From: Lactiplantibacillus plantarum EGD-AQ4
GTDB taxonomy: Bacteria; Bacillota; Bacilli; Lactobacillales; Lactobacillaceae
Assembly: GCF_000463075.2 (NCBI RefSeq)
Contig: NZ_AVAQ01000003.1
Location: forward strand, 1-64,000
Reading direction: 5' to 3'
DNA length: 64,000 nucleotides
In this document: piece after piece, positions 28,457 to 38,454 of the stretch
Position numbering within the stretch: position 1 is the stretch's first letter
Layout: every line of letters starts with the position of its first letter
Translations under genes and position numbers: made by a program
The notes under the pieces: generated by a model
Database searches by the model: none
Told to the model about the DNA's origin: nothing
The model's input: only the letters and a program-made list of their open reading frames with translations

Positions 28457-28496
28457 AATTAAAATTCCCCCCAAACAATAATGTTACGGTACCTAA

Positions 28497-28646
28497 TTAA
28501 AATTCGTTGTAAATAAATTTCGCTTGGTTGATTCCGCTATACCCATACAGATAAACCAAGGCAAGCATGACAGCAAAATAGAAGACTGTAAGTGCAATGA
28601 ATTGAACAACTGGCCGTTGAAACCAAGCTTTCAACTTTGCAAACAT
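28497..28646 (-). CDS. dltX: Teichoic acid D-Ala incorporation-associated protein DltX
   Basis: A 49-residue single-span membrane protein (MFAKLKAWFQRPVVQFIALT then a hydrophobic helix and the C-terminal INQAKFIYNEF). DltX sits at the start of many dlt operons and its C-terminal FxYxxF-type motif interacts with the DltB/DltD step. The start at 28646 has GGGGAGG 7 bases upstream. It begins 32 bases after the pbpX2 stop. Confidence 0.93.
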   Translation of the reverse strand: MFAKLKAWFQRPVVQFIALTVFYFAVMLALVYLYGYSGINQAKFIYNEF

Positions 28647-28677
28647 GCTTTCACCTCCCCTAATATCACGAAATACG

Positions 28678-29853
28678 TTATTTAATACTACCATTCATTA
28701 AATTGGCAAAAATCTTATTCGCTGCAGTCTGAATAGGTGCGGCTTTGCGATAATAATTGCTCATTAAGACGACCCCGGTCTTGCCATCCGGTGACAAGAA
28801 GACGCTCGATTCATAACCATAGCCCAGTCCGTGTGACCGGATCCCATTACTCATGTTATAAACGCCGCCACCATATTCACCGGTTGCAGTCCGAGTGTGT
28901 AAAATTGCCACATCCTTTTTAGGAAGCAATTTACCTTTCAAAATTGCGCTTTCGACCGTAAATAAGTCGTGAACGCTCATATAAACTTGTCCAGTACCTA
29001 ACTCATTGGCCATCTGTGCCTTAGTTTCTGGCATCGTTTCTTGATAATCTGGAACCGTTTGATCAGCTGGTCCGCGGTATCCGGTCGTGGCATGTTGGCC
29101 TTGACCATGAATCAGAAAACCAGTCGATTGTAAGTCCAACTTATCAATAAACCGTTCCGTGAAGAAATGTTGATAACTTTCCCCCGTGACTTGACGAATA
29201 ATACCCGCCAATAGTAAGAAATTGACCGATGAGTAATTCGAGATGCCATTCTTATCCGGATAATAGTAGACATTGTGCTTCGCGTAATCAATGACTTTAT
29301 TCTCCGGCAAGTACTCCTTTGACCCATTCTTAAGTCGAAAACCCGTCGTCATATCCAACATTTGCCGAATCGTCGTTTGACGACCGTGTTTGAGTGTTGG
29401 ATAATACATCGAAATCGGGTCAGTCAACTTAATTTTCCCCGCTTTGACGAGCTGCATAATACCAACGGCCGTCATCGACTTTTGAATCGATAAAATCTGA
29501 TACTTGGAATCGACTTGATTACGTTCGTTTTTCGCTTTATTCGCGTAACCAAAGGCCCGCTGGTAAATGACGTGGTCGTTCTTGACGACCAAAGCTGAAC
29601 CAACAAAATGGCTTAGATTGAGTATTTTAGTAATCTGTTGATTCGTGTCCTGGTTATTTGAAAACGAGGTCTGATTAACCTTCCGACTCAAGATACTGTC
29701 TTTCAAGGCTGCTTTTTTGTTCCGCGCCTTTTTGGTTTGTTGTTTCTTAGCAATTGCGGCCTGTCGCTCGGTATGATAGACATAGTAGCCGCCCCCAGCA
29801 CCAACAATCAGCAGTCCAAGCAAAACTGTGACTAAAAGTTTGCTTCGCTTCAC
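28678..29853 (-). CDS. pbpX2: Serine hydrolase / penicillin-binding-like protein
   Basis: A 391-residue beta-lactamase/class C-type protein with an N-terminal anchor (about 6-25). The SxxK motif is SIQK (about 118), the YxN-type element is YSSVN (about 205), and the third motif region is HGLGYGYESS (about 355). Such a gene heads the dlt operon in L. plantarum-type genomes. Its substrate (D-Ala from teichoic acid, or peptidoglycan) is unproven. A GTG start at 29853 is chosen because GGGGAGG precedes it; the ATG six codons upstream overlaps that site. Confidence 0.9.
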   Translation of the reverse strand: MKRSKLLVTVLLGLLIVGAGGGYYVYHTERQAAIAKKQQTKKARNKKAALKDSILSRKVNQTSFSNNQDTNQQITKILNLSHFVGSALVVKNDHVIYQRAFGYANKAKNERNQVDSKYQILSIQKSMTAVGIMQLVKAGKIKLTDPISMYYPTLKHGRQTTIRQMLDMTTGFRLKNGSKEYLPENKVIDYAKHNVYYYPDKNGISNYSSVNFLLLAGIIRQVTGESYQHFFTERFIDKLDLQSTGFLIHGQGQHATTGYRGPADQTVPDYQETMPETKAQMANELGTGQVYMSVHDLFTVESAILKGKLLPKKDVAILHTRTATGEYGGGVYNMSNGIRSHGLGYGYESSVFLSPDGKTGVVLMSNYYRKAAPIQTAANKIFANLMNGSIK

Positions 29854-30024
29854 AATGATGAACCTCCCCATTAGCTATCAATTACGAACTGATTGGTGAT
29901 ATTAGCGCTATTTGCTAATAGGACGCTAAGTTCAAATATCAGTGTACCAACCGAACAGGTGCTTGTACGGGCAATACCTCAAAAAGAACAAAAACCTGCA
30001 TTTACGTGTCTGAATATGACATAT

Positions 30025-30042
30025 TTGTAACGGTTTTGTAAC
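30025..30042. promoter_or_regulatory. Direct repeat upstream of the dlt operon
   Basis: TTGTAAC occurs at 30025-30031 and 30036-30042, an 11-bp period typical of tandem OmpR/PhoB-type regulator half-sites. It lies about 170 bases upstream of pbpX2 in a gene-free stretch (29854-30289). Confidence 0.4.
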
Positions 30043-30206
30043 ATCAACGTTAGGCCCCCACACTTTAACGACGTATTACTTCACCTCCTTGACTAATTCT
30101 AGCACTCACGATTCACGAGATGACAGGATAATGTAACCGTTTAAGCAAAAACCGCGCTACTGAAAAGTTAGTTAATAAACAGAGTGGTCTGACTTTACAA
30201 GAGCAC

Positions 30207-30258
30207 TAAAAAAAGCAGTCGGTCAACTTTCATTTTCATGAAAGATGATCGACTGCTA
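30207..30258 (-). terminator. Intrinsic terminator of the hrcA-grpE-dnaK-dnaJ operon
   Basis: AGCAGTCG-TCA-CTTTCA pairs with TGAAAG-TGA-CGACTGCT, followed by seven Ts on the minus strand, 32 bases after dnaJ. Confidence 0.9.
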
Positions 30259-30289
30259 CTTGTACGATTCTGGAATGGATTGACTGTCG

Positions 30290-31432
30290 TTAAACGCCAC
30301 GCAGCTTATCAAAGAGTGAACTCTTGCCGTTACCGGCGACCGTTTTACCACTGGCTTTGGCGAAACTCTTCAACGCTTCTTTTTGACCCTTGTTCAGATG
30401 GCTAGGTGTTTCGATGTTGACCGTGACACGTTCGTCACCGTTGCCATTACCACGTAAGCGTGGGGCACCCTTGCCACGAAGCCGGAAAGTCGTTCCCGTC
30501 TGAGTCCCAGCCGGAATCTTCAACTTAACGTCACCGTGAACCGTCTTGACTTGAACTTCATCACCCAACGCCGCTTGAACAAAGTCGATTGGCAACTTGA
30601 AGTAGATGGTCGCACCATCCCGTTCAAAGTCCTTGCTAGGTTCAACTCTAAAAATGATGAATAGATCCCCGTAAGGACCCCCGTTCGTCCCGGCTTCACC
30701 TTGGTTTTGGAGACGCATTTGTTGGCCTTCTTCAACCCCAGCTGGAACCGTCACTTTGATGGAATGGCTTTGTTCAGTATGACCAGTCCCACCACAAGTG
30801 GCACACTTGTCCTTGATTTCCTTACCAGTTCCATGACAAACATCACAGACTTGTTGGCTCATCATCCGACCAAGTGGGGTATTCGTTTGAACTTGAATGT
30901 ACCCAGCACCATGACACTTCGAACAAGTTACTGGCGAAGTTCCTGGCTTAGCACCGGTACCTTCACAAGTCTTACATTGTTCTTCGCGATTATAAGTGAT
31001 CGTGGTCTTCTTGCCGAAGATGGCATCTTCAAACTTCAGTGACATCTCATATTGTAAGTCGCGTCCTTGTTGCGGACCAGCTGGATTAGCTCGCCGCGTG
31101 CCACCAGCACCGCCACCGAAAAACGAACTGAAAATATCTTCGAAGCCACCGCCACCGAAGCCGCCAAAGTCTTGACCACCAAAGCCACCGGCACCACCGC
31201 CAAAGCCTTGTTGGCCACCAGTTGACCCAAATTGATCATACTGAGCCCGCTTTTGGGCGTCACCTAGTGTTTCGTACGCTTCATTGACTGCTTTGAATTT
31301 TTCTTCCGCGCCAGGTTCATGGTTCAAATCAGGATGGTACTTCTTCGAAAGCTTCCGATACGCTTTCTTGATTTCGTCCTGACTGGCATCCTTTTCAACA
31401 CCCAGAACCTTATATAAGTCTTGCTCTGCCAT
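30290..31432 (-). CDS. dnaJ: Chaperone DnaJ
   Basis: A 380-residue Hsp40 co-chaperone. In order: a J domain (1-70, HPD in [12 protein letters not shown]), a Gly/Phe-rich linker (about 72-115), a zinc finger with four CxxCxGxG repeats (about 150-220), and C-terminal substrate-binding domains to 380. It stimulates DnaK ATPase. It follows dnaK by 101 bases with an intervening terminator-like hairpin, so its level may be set by read-through. Confidence 0.98.
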   Translation of the reverse strand: MAEQDLYKVLGVEKDASQDEIKKAYRKLSKKYHPDLNHEPGAEEKFKAVNEAYETLGDAQKRAQYDQFGSTGGQQGFGGGAGGFGGQDFGGFGGGGFEDIFSSFFGGGAGGTRRANPAGPQQGRDLQYEMSLKFEDAIFGKKTTITYNREEQCKTCEGTGAKPGTSPVTCSKCHGAGYIQVQTNTPLGRMMSQQVCDVCHGTGKEIKDKCATCGGTGHTEQSHSIKVTVPAGVEEGQQMRLQNQGEAGTNGGPYGDLFIIFRVEPSKDFERDGATIYFKLPIDFVQAALGDEVQVKTVHGDVKLKIPAGTQTGTTFRLRGKGAPRLRGNGNGDERVTVNIETPSHLNKGQKEALKSFAKASGKTVAGNGKSSLFDKLRGV

Positions 31433-31488
31433 TGTAACCTCCTAATGGAACTTAAATTAAGTCTCATTAATACTAGCATATTTGAACT

Positions 31489-31521
31489 AAAAAGGCCAAA
31501 GCCACGTGGCCTTGGCCTTTT
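31489..31521 (-). terminator. Intercistronic terminator between dnaK and dnaJ
   Basis: On the minus strand AAAGGCCA-GCCACGTGGC-TGGCC forms a near-perfect hairpin followed by TTTTTAG. It begins 13 bases after dnaK. Confidence 0.75.
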
Positions 31522-31533
31522 GTTCTGACGATC

Positions 31534-33402
31534 TTACTTCTTGTCCTTGTCTTTATCCAAGTCTTCAAAGTCACCGTCAACCGTGTTGTCATCACCGCTC
31601 TTGGCTGAATCTGTGTTACCAGCGGCACTGCCGTCAGCACCAGCTTGACTACCCTGAGCTTCTTGAGCTTGTTGATACAACTTAACAGATAAGTCCTGAA
31701 CGATCTTGTTCAGATCATCCTTCTTGGCCTTCATTTCGTCAATGTTGTTATCGTCTTGTGCTTTCTTCAAAGCATCGCGAGCATCTTGTGCCTTCTTGAC
31801 TTCATCTTCAGAAACTTTACCTTCAAGTTCCTTCAAAGTCTTGTCAGTCGTAAAGATCAATTGGTCAACTTCGTTCTTCAAGTCAACTTCTTCTTTACGC
31901 TTCTTGTCGGCATCTTCATTTTCCTTGGCTTCCTTGACCATTTGATCAATTTCGTCGTCAGAAAGACCCGATGAACTCTTGATGGTAATCTTTTGTTCTT
32001 TGTTCGTGCCCATATCCTTAGCAGAAACGTTCACGATCCCGTTCTTATCAATATCGAACTTAACTTCGATTTGAGGAACCCCACGAGGTGCAGCCGGAAT
32101 ATCCGTTAATTGGAACCGACCGAGTGTCTTATTGTCAGCAGCCATTGGCCGTTCACCTTGTAAGACATGAATGTCAACAGCTGGTTGGTTATCAGCCGCC
32201 GTACTGAAGACTTGGGACTTGCTAGTTGGAATCGTCGTGTTACGATCGATCAACTTAGTGAAGACCCCACCCATGGTTTCAATACCAAGTGAAAGTGGCG
32301 TTACATCAAGTAAAACAACGTCCTTAACATCACCGGTAATCACACCACCTTGAACCGCGGCACCTAAGGCAACCGCTTCGTCAGGGTTGATGGAGTGGTT
32401 AGATTCCTTGCCAGTCCACTTTTCAACGGCTTCTTGAACGGCTGGAATCCGAGTGGAACCACCATTTAAGATAACAACGTCTAAGTCACTAGCTGATAGA
32501 TCAGCATCCTTCAACGCATTTTCAACTGGGATCCGGGTCTTTTCAACTAAGTCAGAAGTCAACTCGTTGAACTTAGCACGCGTTAACGTGGTTTCCAAAT
32601 GCAATGGGCCACTAGCACCAGCGGAAATAAATGGTAAGCTGATTTGCGCTTCAGAAACCCCAGAGAGGTCCTTCTTCGCTTTTTCAGCAGCATCCTTTAA
32701 CCGTTGTAAGGCCATCTTGTCTTGTGACAAGTCGACACCGTTGTCGGCCTTGAAGTTTTCAATTAACCAGTCAATGATCTTTTGGTCGAAGTCATCACCA
32801 CCAAGATGCGTATCACCATTAGTTGATAACACTTCGAAGACCCCGTCGCCTAATTCCAAGATGGAGACATCAAAAGTCCCACCACCAAGGTCATATACTA
32901 AGATTTTTTCGTCTTTGTCGGTCTTATCCAAACCATATGCCAAAGCAGCGGCAGTTGGTTCGTTAATAATCCGTTCGATGTTTAATCCGGCAATCTTACC
33001 AGCATCCTTAGTGGCTTGCCGTTGGGCATCGTTAAAGTAAGCAGGTACCGTAACAACCGCTTTTTCGACCGTGTCACCAAGGTAATCTTCAGCAAAGCCC
33101 TTGATGTATTGTAAGATCATCGCTGAAATTTGTTGTGGGGTGTAGTCTTTACCTTCGATAGAAACTTTGTAGCCTGCTTCACCCATGTGACGCTTGATTG
33201 AAGCAACCGTATTTGGGTTGGTGATGGCTTGCCGCTTGGCAACTTCACCAACTTGAGTTTCGCCATCTTTGAAAGCAACTACTGATGGCACCGTCCGGCC
33301 ACCTTCAGGAGTCGTGATAATTTTAGGTTCTGTACCTTCAAGAACCGCTACCGCAGAGTTAGTAGTCCCGAGGTCAATCCCGATAATTTTATTACTTGCC
33401 AT
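31534..33402 (-). CDS. dnaK: Chaperone DnaK (Hsp70)
   Basis: A 622-residue Hsp70. The nucleotide-binding domain (1-355) has [27 protein letters not shown] and [13 protein letters not shown] substrate-binding beta domain (about 365-480) and a helical lid (about 480-580) follow. The tail is acidic and low complexity (DKDKDKK end). As in other Gram-positive DnaK proteins the N-terminal domain lacks the extra loop of E. coli. It is the third gene of the CIRCE/HrcA-controlled operon. Confidence 0.98.
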   Translation of the reverse strand: MASNKIIGIDLGTTNSAVAVLEGTEPKIITTPEGGRTVPSVVAFKDGETQVGEVAKRQAITNPNTVASIKRHMGEAGYKVSIEGKDYTPQQISAMILQYIKGFAEDYLGDTVEKAVVTVPAYFNDAQRQATKDAGKIAGLNIERIINEPTAAALAYGLDKTDKDEKILVYDLGGGTFDVSILELGDGVFEVLSTNGDTHLGGDDFDQKIIDWLIENFKADNGVDLSQDKMALQRLKDAAEKAKKDLSGVSEAQISLPFISAGASGPLHLETTLTRAKFNELTSDLVEKTRIPVENALKDADLSASDLDVVILNGGSTRIPAVQEAVEKWTGKESNHSINPDEAVALGAAVQGGVITGDVKDVVLLDVTPLSLGIETMGGVFTKLIDRNTTIPTSKSQVFSTAADNQPAVDIHVLQGERPMAADNKTLGRFQLTDIPAAPRGVPQIEVKFDIDKNGIVNVSAKDMGTNKEQKITIKSSSGLSDDEIDQMVKEAKENEDADKKRKEEVDLKNEVDQLIFTTDKTLKELEGKVSEDEVKKAQDARDALKKAQDDNNIDEMKAKKDDLNKIVQDLSVKLYQQAQEAQGSQAGADGSAAGNTDSAKSGDDNTVDGDFEDLDKDKDKK

Positions 33403-33442
33403 AAATTAACAAACCTCTTTTAAATTAGTTTTATTTTTTGAT

Positions 33443-34075
33443 TTATTGTGCCACAACGACCATCGCTGGACGGAGGGTCCGATCTTTCAACAGGTAACCC
33501 CGTTGTAAGACTTGAACCACCGTATCAGCTGGGTGATCATCATCGACCGGCACTGTTTGAACAGCTTGGTGAACGTTTGGATCAAACTTTTCACCCGCAG
33601 CCGCAACTTCAGTGACCCCATGTTTCTTCAAAGCATCTTGTAGATGACCATAGACCATCTCAACACCCTTCTTCAACTGTTGGGCCGCTTCGTCATCCGC
33701 TTCAGTCGCTAAAGCCCGTTCCAGATTATCTAGAACTGGTAAAACGTCTTTTGCGAGGGCTTGGCCATCGTATTTAAGCAACGCCGCTTGTTCTTTCTTG
33801 TTGCGGTTTTGCATGTTGACGATTTCGGCCTGTGCCCGTAATAATTGATCGTCTTTATCAGCTAACTGCGCTTTTAAATCAGCAATTTGCTGTGCTTGTG
33901 GGTCAGCTTGAGTGGCTTTCGCAGTTTGCTCGGCTTGCTCAGTTGCACTCGTTGCTGCCTTTGCAGTTTCACTGGCAGTTGAAGTTGTCGCTGAATCAGT
34001 GGACGTCGACTGAGTTTCCTCAGACGTCGCACGCGTTGATTTTTTTGCCAATGTTTTCATCTCCCTGTCCGTCAC
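33443..34075 (-). CDS. grpE: Nucleotide exchange factor GrpE
   Basis: A 210-residue DnaK nucleotide exchange factor. The N-terminal 55 residues are Thr/Ser/Ala-rich and disordered, a coiled coil covers about 55-110, and the C-terminal beta domain contains [18 protein letters not shown] and [19 protein letters not shown]. The frame begins with GTG overlapping the hrcA stop (GTGA); an ATG five codons later is the alternative start. It sits between hrcA and dnaK. Confidence 0.95.
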   Translation of the reverse strand: MTDREMKTLAKKSTRATSEETQSTSTDSATTSTASETAKAATSATEQAEQTAKATQADPQAQQIADLKAQLADKDDQLLRAQAEIVNMQNRNKKEQAALLKYDGQALAKDVLPVLDNLERALATEADDEAAQQLKKGVEMVYGHLQDALKKHGVTEVAAAGEKFDPNVHQAVQTVPVDDDHPADTVVQVLQRGYLLKDRTLRPAMVVVAQ

Positions 34076-35115
34076 TCGTCAAAGTACCGGTAGTAATCTA
34101 ATAATTTGCGGGCCAGTTCACGCTGGAACGCGCCCATCAGTCCAATCATCCGCGAATACGGCATTGCAGTCGGCCCAAGTAGTGCGATCACACCTTGACC
34201 GTGCTGATCAACATCGTAAGTCGCCGTAATTAAACTGTAGTTCTTCAGCAAATCGTTGGTGATCTCATTACCGATACGCACTTGAATATGCTGACCAGGT
34301 GGGCCAATCACATTAGCTAAGCGATCCGTTTGATCCAGTAACGAGTACAATGACCTTAATTCCTTAGGGCTCTGCTGGTCGGTATAGTTGAAAAGATTCA
34401 ACTTACCACCAACATAGAAGCGCTCAGAAGCTGCCTTGGACAACACACTACCAAAGATATCTAAGAACCCATCTGGATCTTGCAAGTACTGTGCAAGCTT
34501 CATTGGGATCTCATGATTCAGTTGACGGAGGACGTCTTGTAACGGCAGGCCAACCAGTTGATCATCGATAAAACGAACGACTGGCTCGAGCTCATCTCCT
34601 GAAATATCATTAGGAATCGTAAACGTCTGGTTTTCGACATCACCGTTATTCGTCACCAGAATTGCCATAACCTGGTGATTACCTAATGGCACCAACCGAA
34701 AACCACTTAAGCGACTGTCCTTTAACTCCGGCCGCAACGTAAAAGTCGTGTAACTCGTGAGCTGTGATAAAATATCCGCCGACTGGGCAACGATCTCATC
34801 AATCTTATGAAACTCGCCACCTAGCGAATGTTGAATCACCTTCAAGTCTTGACTATCGACCTTTTCGGGTTTCAAAATATGATCAACATAGTAACGATAC
34901 CCTTTGATCGATGGAATCCGACCTGAAGACAAATGCGTTTTGACGATTAACCCTAAGTCCTCCAAATGTGCCATTTCATTACGAATCGTCGCCGAACTGA
35001 CCTTCATTGGTAGTTCTTGAACCAACGTTTTGGAACCGACTGGATTACCGCCCTCGGTATAGTCACGGACAATTGCCGTTAAAATTAGGCTTTGTCGTTC
35101 AGTTAACGTGATCAT
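34072..35115 (-). CDS. hrcA: Heat-inducible transcription repressor HrcA
   Basis: A 347-residue repressor of class I heat-shock genes that binds CIRCE. An N-terminal winged helix-turn-helix (about 1-75, with [20 protein letters not shown] and [12 protein letters not shown]) is followed by a GAF-like dimerisation domain (about 80-330). GroE is thought to act as its thermosensor in this family. It heads the operon and its own promoters each carry a CIRCE, so it is autoregulated. Confidence 0.97.
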   Translation of the reverse strand: MITLTERQSLILTAIVRDYTEGGNPVGSKTLVQELPMKVSSATIRNEMAHLEDLGLIVKTHLSSGRIPSIKGYRYYVDHILKPEKVDSQDLKVIQHSLGGEFHKIDEIVAQSADILSQLTSYTTFTLRPELKDSRLSGFRLVPLGNHQVMAILVTNNGDVENQTFTIPNDISGDELEPVVRFIDDQLVGLPLQDVLRQLNHEIPMKLAQYLQDPDGFLDIFGSVLSKAASERFYVGGKLNLFNYTDQQSPKELRSLYSLLDQTDRLANVIGPPGQHIQVRIGNEITNDLLKNYSLITATYDVDQHGQGVIALLGPTAMPYSRMIGLMGAFQRELARKLLDYYRYFDE

Positions 35116-35124
35116 CACCTCTTT

Positions 35125-35151
35125 TTAGCACTTAACTTAATGGAGTGCTAA
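35125..35151. promoter_or_regulatory. CIRCE operator 1
   Basis: TTAGCACTT-N9-GAGTGCTAA, one mismatch from the canonical inverted repeat. It lies right after the proximal promoter and 10 bases upstream of hrcA. Confidence 0.95.
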
Positions 35152-35161
35152 CACAATTACT

Positions 35162-35190
35162 AATATAACAACCCCCCTGACGAAAGTCAA
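35162..35190 (-). promoter_or_regulatory. Proximal promoter of the hrcA operon
   Basis: TTGACT, 17 bases and TATATT on the minus strand. Transcription would start at or next to CIRCE 1. Confidence 0.85.
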
Positions 35191-35279
35191 GGAAAGACAA
35201 AGTATTTCTGGAAAAGATTGCCACTGATTTCATTTCAAGAACCATTGCCATGTAAAGGCTGGCTTCAACTCAATCAGTT

Positions 35280-35306
35280 TTAGCACTCCTAACCTTCGAG
35301 TGCTAA
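35280..35306. promoter_or_regulatory. CIRCE operator 2
   Basis: TTAGCACTC-N9-GAGTGCTAA, a perfect CIRCE, overlapping the -10 box of a second upstream promoter. Confidence 0.95.
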
Positions 35307-35333
35307 TATACACCCTTTAATTTACCATTGCAA
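35305..35333 (-). promoter_or_regulatory. Distal promoter of the hrcA operon
   Basis: TTGCAA, 17 bases and TATATT on the minus strand. The -10 overlaps CIRCE 2 by two bases. Confidence 0.75.
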
Positions 35334-35455
35334 GCGGGATGCCTGTATCGCATTCACGGGCTTATTGGACCCAAGTTTACGGGCTGGTATTGGCCACTCA
35401 AGCATTGGCAGCAACCCTCAGGATTTTAAACGAGCAGTTCAAGCTTCAAACCAAT

Positions 35456-35492
35456 CAAAAAAGCTCCCGGAAACCGTTCATTTCCGAGAGCT
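35456..35492 (-). terminator. Intrinsic terminator of truB-ribF-acetolactate decarboxylase
   Basis: AGCTCTCGGAAA pairs with TTTCCGGGAGCT, followed by six Ts on the minus strand. Confidence 0.88.
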
Positions 35493-35541
35493 GAGTTTTA
35501 TTTCAACCAAGCGTTAAAGCACCGCCGTTGACGAGTCCAAC

Positions 35542-36255
35542 TTAGCGTTCCGCCTTATTGATCGCATGGTCGATCGTTTCATTATCAAATTGTTCTTGTA
35601 AATAAGCTTCATTGTCAATTGGTAAGTGCACATGGAAATCAGCAAAATGTTGCACTTTCAACGTGGCTTGCGCAATTTCAAAGCCTAGCAAGTGGCCACC
35701 TAATTTGTGGTCAGCACTGAGGAAATGTAGATGAAAACCACCCACGGTCGCGCCTTGGAACAAGTGTGGCGCATAGTAGCCAATAATCGTGCCGTCGACA
35801 TTTTCACCCGCAAATTCTGGTTGGGTCGCAGTGGCTTCCACTAACGTCTTGTATGGTGGCTCCTGGCGTGGGGCAACCCGAGTCTTGACCTTAGTAAACG
35901 TTCCATCGACGCGAATCGCAGCAAACACGTTGGTCAGCCGGTAATCTCGAATGACTTGTTGTTCAAAGTCAGCTTGCTTCAAGTCAGCAAGTTGCGCACT
36001 GATCGTTGGCTTTTCAAAGTGCACCGATGCAAATGGCAACGTCTCGTCAGCCGCAATTTCACGGATTTGACCGTCTTCACGCGCCTGATAAGCATGGCCA
36101 TCCAAAATAATGACTTCACCGTTCAGCCCGTCTAGCGTCCCAATACCCGTATCTCCATGCGTTAAGAGTTCACCGGCCGTAATCGTGCCATCAAATAAGC
36201 CCGGAACGAGTAAGCCGAGTGTGCCGTGTTGAAAAATTGTGCTTGCATCCATCAT
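35542..36255 (-). CDS. budA: Alpha-acetolactate decarboxylase
   Basis: A 237-residue zinc enzyme that converts alpha-acetolactate to acetoin, diverting pyruvate away from acids and from diacetyl. The zinc-ligand strand is visible as HLHFLSADHKLGGHLLGF (about 174-191). The early block STIFQHGTLGLLVPGLFDG and TGIGTLDGLNGE are family signatures. It overlaps or abuts the ribF stop (GGAGG lies within the ribF end), so it appears translationally coupled to the flavin gene. Gene symbols budA and aldB are both used for this family. Confidence 0.95.
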   Translation of the reverse strand: MMDASTIFQHGTLGLLVPGLFDGTITAGELLTHGDTGIGTLDGLNGEVIILDGHAYQAREDGQIREIAADETLPFASVHFEKPTISAQLADLKQADFEQQVIRDYRLTNVFAAIRVDGTFTKVKTRVAPRQEPPYKTLVEATATQPEFAGENVDGTIIGYYAPHLFQGATVGGFHLHFLSADHKLGGHLLGFEIAQATLKVQHFADFHVHLPIDNEAYLQEQFDNETIDHAINKAER

Positions 36256-37254
36256 CTATGCCTCCAATGAATTTGATTGTACTGTTGCTTGTAAACGTGG
36301 CGTTGCCTGGAATGGGTGCGCGTCGTAATAATCGCGCGTGGCTTGTTCGTCATGTTTTAACTGTTCGACCAGCGCATCCGCACCGGAAAATTTGATTTCA
36401 CCGCGCATTCGATGCCCCCATCGAACGGTCAAATGCTGACCATACAAGTCGCCATGAAAATCGAGTAAGTAAATTTCAACCGTGATCGGGCGATGGTCGC
36501 CAAACGTGACGTTGCGGCCAACGGAGGCCATCCCCATCACCCATTGACTGCCCGTTTTGACCATCGTGGCATAAATGCCAATTCCTGGCACCCGCGTATT
36601 CGAATCATGCGCCACGTTGGCGGTTGGAAACCCGAGTGTTCGCCCACGTGCTTCGCCATGAACCACTTCACCAGCAGTTTCATATTGATAGCCTAATAGG
36701 CGGTTTGCGACATCGATTTGACCGTCATCCAATGCCTGCCGAATACGCGTGGAGCTGATTTTTTCAGCATCCAACTCCGCTTTGGGCACTTCGATGATAT
36801 TAAACCGGTCGCGGCCATAGTCATTAAGCCGTTGCATATTCGCGATATCAGCCGGACCATACGTGTAATCAAAGCCTGCGACGACAGTAGTGGCGTGTAA
36901 TCCAACAATCAGCTGATCGACGAACGTTTGCGGTGGCATAGCGCCAACTGTGGCATCAAAATGCAGCACGTATAAGATGTCGACGCCTAGTTCGGCCATC
37001 AGCGTGGTCTTTTGATCGATTGTCGTCAAATACCGTACCTGTTGCGGATCCGTATGCTGAAAGACGACCGAGGGGTGCTGGTCAAACGTCATTACGGCGA
37101 GCTTGGCCCCCTGAGTCTGGGCAGCTTGACGCGCAGTTGCGACGACTTGTTGATGTCCGCGGTGAACGCCGTCAAAAAAACCGAGCGCCAAGACAATGGG
37201 CCCAGCGGGAATTTGGCTCGCCGCCACGGGGTACTTTAAATTAATCACCTGCAT
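36256..37254 (-). CDS. ribF: Bifunctional riboflavin kinase/FAD synthetase
   Basis: A 332-residue enzyme making FMN and then FAD. The N-terminal adenylyltransferase domain (about 18-180) has ALGFFDGVHRGHQQV and the C-terminal part VPKAELDAEKISSTRIRQAL. The riboflavin kinase domain (about 185-310) has GYQYETAGEVVHGEARGRTLGFPTAN, of which GRTLGFPTAN is diagnostic. It follows truB by 12 bases, the standard truB-ribF order. Confidence 0.97.
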   Translation of the reverse strand: MQVINLKYPVAASQIPAGPIVLALGFFDGVHRGHQQVVATARQAAQTQGAKLAVMTFDQHPSVVFQHTDPQQVRYLTTIDQKTTLMAELGVDILYVLHFDATVGAMPPQTFVDQLIVGLHATTVVAGFDYTYGPADIANMQRLNDYGRDRFNIIEVPKAELDAEKISSTRIRQALDDGQIDVANRLLGYQYETAGEVVHGEARGRTLGFPTANVAHDSNTRVPGIGIYATMVKTGSQWVMGMASVGRNVTFGDHRPITVEIYLLDFHGDLYGQHLTVRWGHRMRGEIKFSGADALVEQLKHDEQATRDYYDAHPFQATPRLQATVQSNSLEA

Positions 37255-37266
37255 GACAAAAACTCC

Positions 37267-38190
37267 TTAATTGACCGCAAACATTTTAAACGGCTTGTAC
37301 CGCTGTTCGTCCGGTCGATAACTATATAGACATTTTAGGCTGTTTTGGTAAACTAACGCAACCATCGTGTTCGCATCTGGTGCGGATTGTTGCCCTTCAG
37401 CAGCTGAGATTGGCACACCGTTCTTCACGCGCTGCCACTGTTCATCGGTCAAAGTCACCCGCGGGTATTGACTGAGCGCCTTGTCGATAGGCGCTAACAA
37501 ATCTCCAGCCGTCCCAGCGTCTGCATGGGCCGCAATTTCTTCAAAGGTCACCGTTTCATCAAGGGTAAAGCCACCACTCTTGAGGCGCGTCAAGTCACTC
37601 ATGACGGCGGGAACGCCGAGCACCCGGCCCACATCAACAGCTAACGTGCGAACATAGGTCCCTTTACTGCAGGCGACCGTGAAATAGATCGTCTGCGTCT
37701 TGGCTTCTGAATCATAAGTTGCGGGCTGGCGTTGTTTGAAACTCGTAATCGTGACGTGCCGTTGTGGCCGTTCAACTGTCTCACCGTTTCGGGCATAATC
37801 ATACAGTCGCCGTCCATTAACTTTAACCGCCGAAAACATTGGCGGAATCTGCGTGATTTCACCCGTCATTTGGGCAAGTGCGGCATCGATCGCGGCATCG
37901 GAAAACGGGGCATCGACGGCTTGACGAGCAATTTCGTCACCATCCAAATCTTCAGTCGTTGTTGCAAAGCCTAGCGTAATACTGCCCTGATATTCTTTAC
38001 CCGAAGCCACTAAAAATTGCACGACCTTAGTTGCGTTCCCGATACAAATCGGTAAGACACCGTCCACGTTTGGATCCAGCGTTCCAGAGTGCCCGACTTT
38101 GCGGGTTTGATACAACCGCCGAATTTTTGCAACGCAGTCAAAACTAGTCATTCCGCGTGGTTTATATAATGGTAGAATCCCGTTTAACAT
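37267..38190 (-). CDS. truB: tRNA pseudouridine-55 synthase
   Basis: A 307-residue TruB that forms pseudouridine 55 in the T-loop of tRNAs. Catalytic Asp lies in KVGHSGTLDPNVDGVLPI (about 36-53). Further blocks are KEYQGSITLG, PPMFSAVKVNGRRLYDYAR and CSKGTYVRTLAVDVG, with a C-terminal PUA-like end. GAGGAG precedes the ATG. In most Firmicutes truB lies just after rbfA; here 8.9 kb carrying the aro operon separates them and truB has its own leader. Confidence 0.97.
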   Translation of the reverse strand: MLNGILPLYKPRGMTSFDCVAKIRRLYQTRKVGHSGTLDPNVDGVLPICIGNATKVVQFLVASGKEYQGSITLGFATTTEDLDGDEIARQAVDAPFSDAAIDAALAQMTGEITQIPPMFSAVKVNGRRLYDYARNGETVERPQRHVTITSFKQRQPATYDSEAKTQTIYFTVACSKGTYVRTLAVDVGRVLGVPAVMSDLTRLKSGGFTLDETVTFEEIAAHADAGTAGDLLAPIDKALSQYPRVTLTDEQWQRVKNGVPISAAEGQQSAPDANTMVALVYQNSLKCLYSYRPDEQRYKPFKMFAVN

Positions 38191-38380
38191 AAAAAGCTCC
38201 TCTAATAATCGTTCATTTAATCGTTTCGGTTAGATTAATGGTCTCTCGTTCTCATCCGGATTAATCATTATTCTCGAGAGGTCAGCCACTGACTCACCAT
38301 TGCTAATGCGGTCATGGCACCATGAGAAGCAGATTAACCGACATTTTTCAGTATACCACATCCATCCAATATGTAAGCGG
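38191..38380 (-). promoter_or_regulatory. truB leader with extended -10 promoter
   Basis: TGGTATACT (extended -10) lies at about 38350-38358 on the minus strand, giving a leader of about 150 bases. The leader can fold; CTCTCG and CGAGAG segments near 38237-38280 are complementary. No known riboswitch was recognised. GATTAAAACGTGAATT at 38380-38395 resembles the end of the dispersed repeat. Confidence 0.4.
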
Positions 38381-38454
38381 ATTAAAACGTGAATTCATCG
38401 TCTCCATTGCTCAGCACTTTTGACGACTATCCTTACTACTTGCTCATTTACCGC

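Noticed and set aside
29930-30055. Possible 43-codon peptide starting at a GTG after the orphan Shine-Dalgarno upstream of pbpX2
   Set aside because: The spacing between the AGGAGG and the GTG is about 20 bases, too long, and the peptide shows no coding character.
32453-33040. 195-codon plus-strand frame opposite dnaK
   Set aside because: A long antisense frame from biased codon use in dnaK; there is no start signal and no protein pattern.
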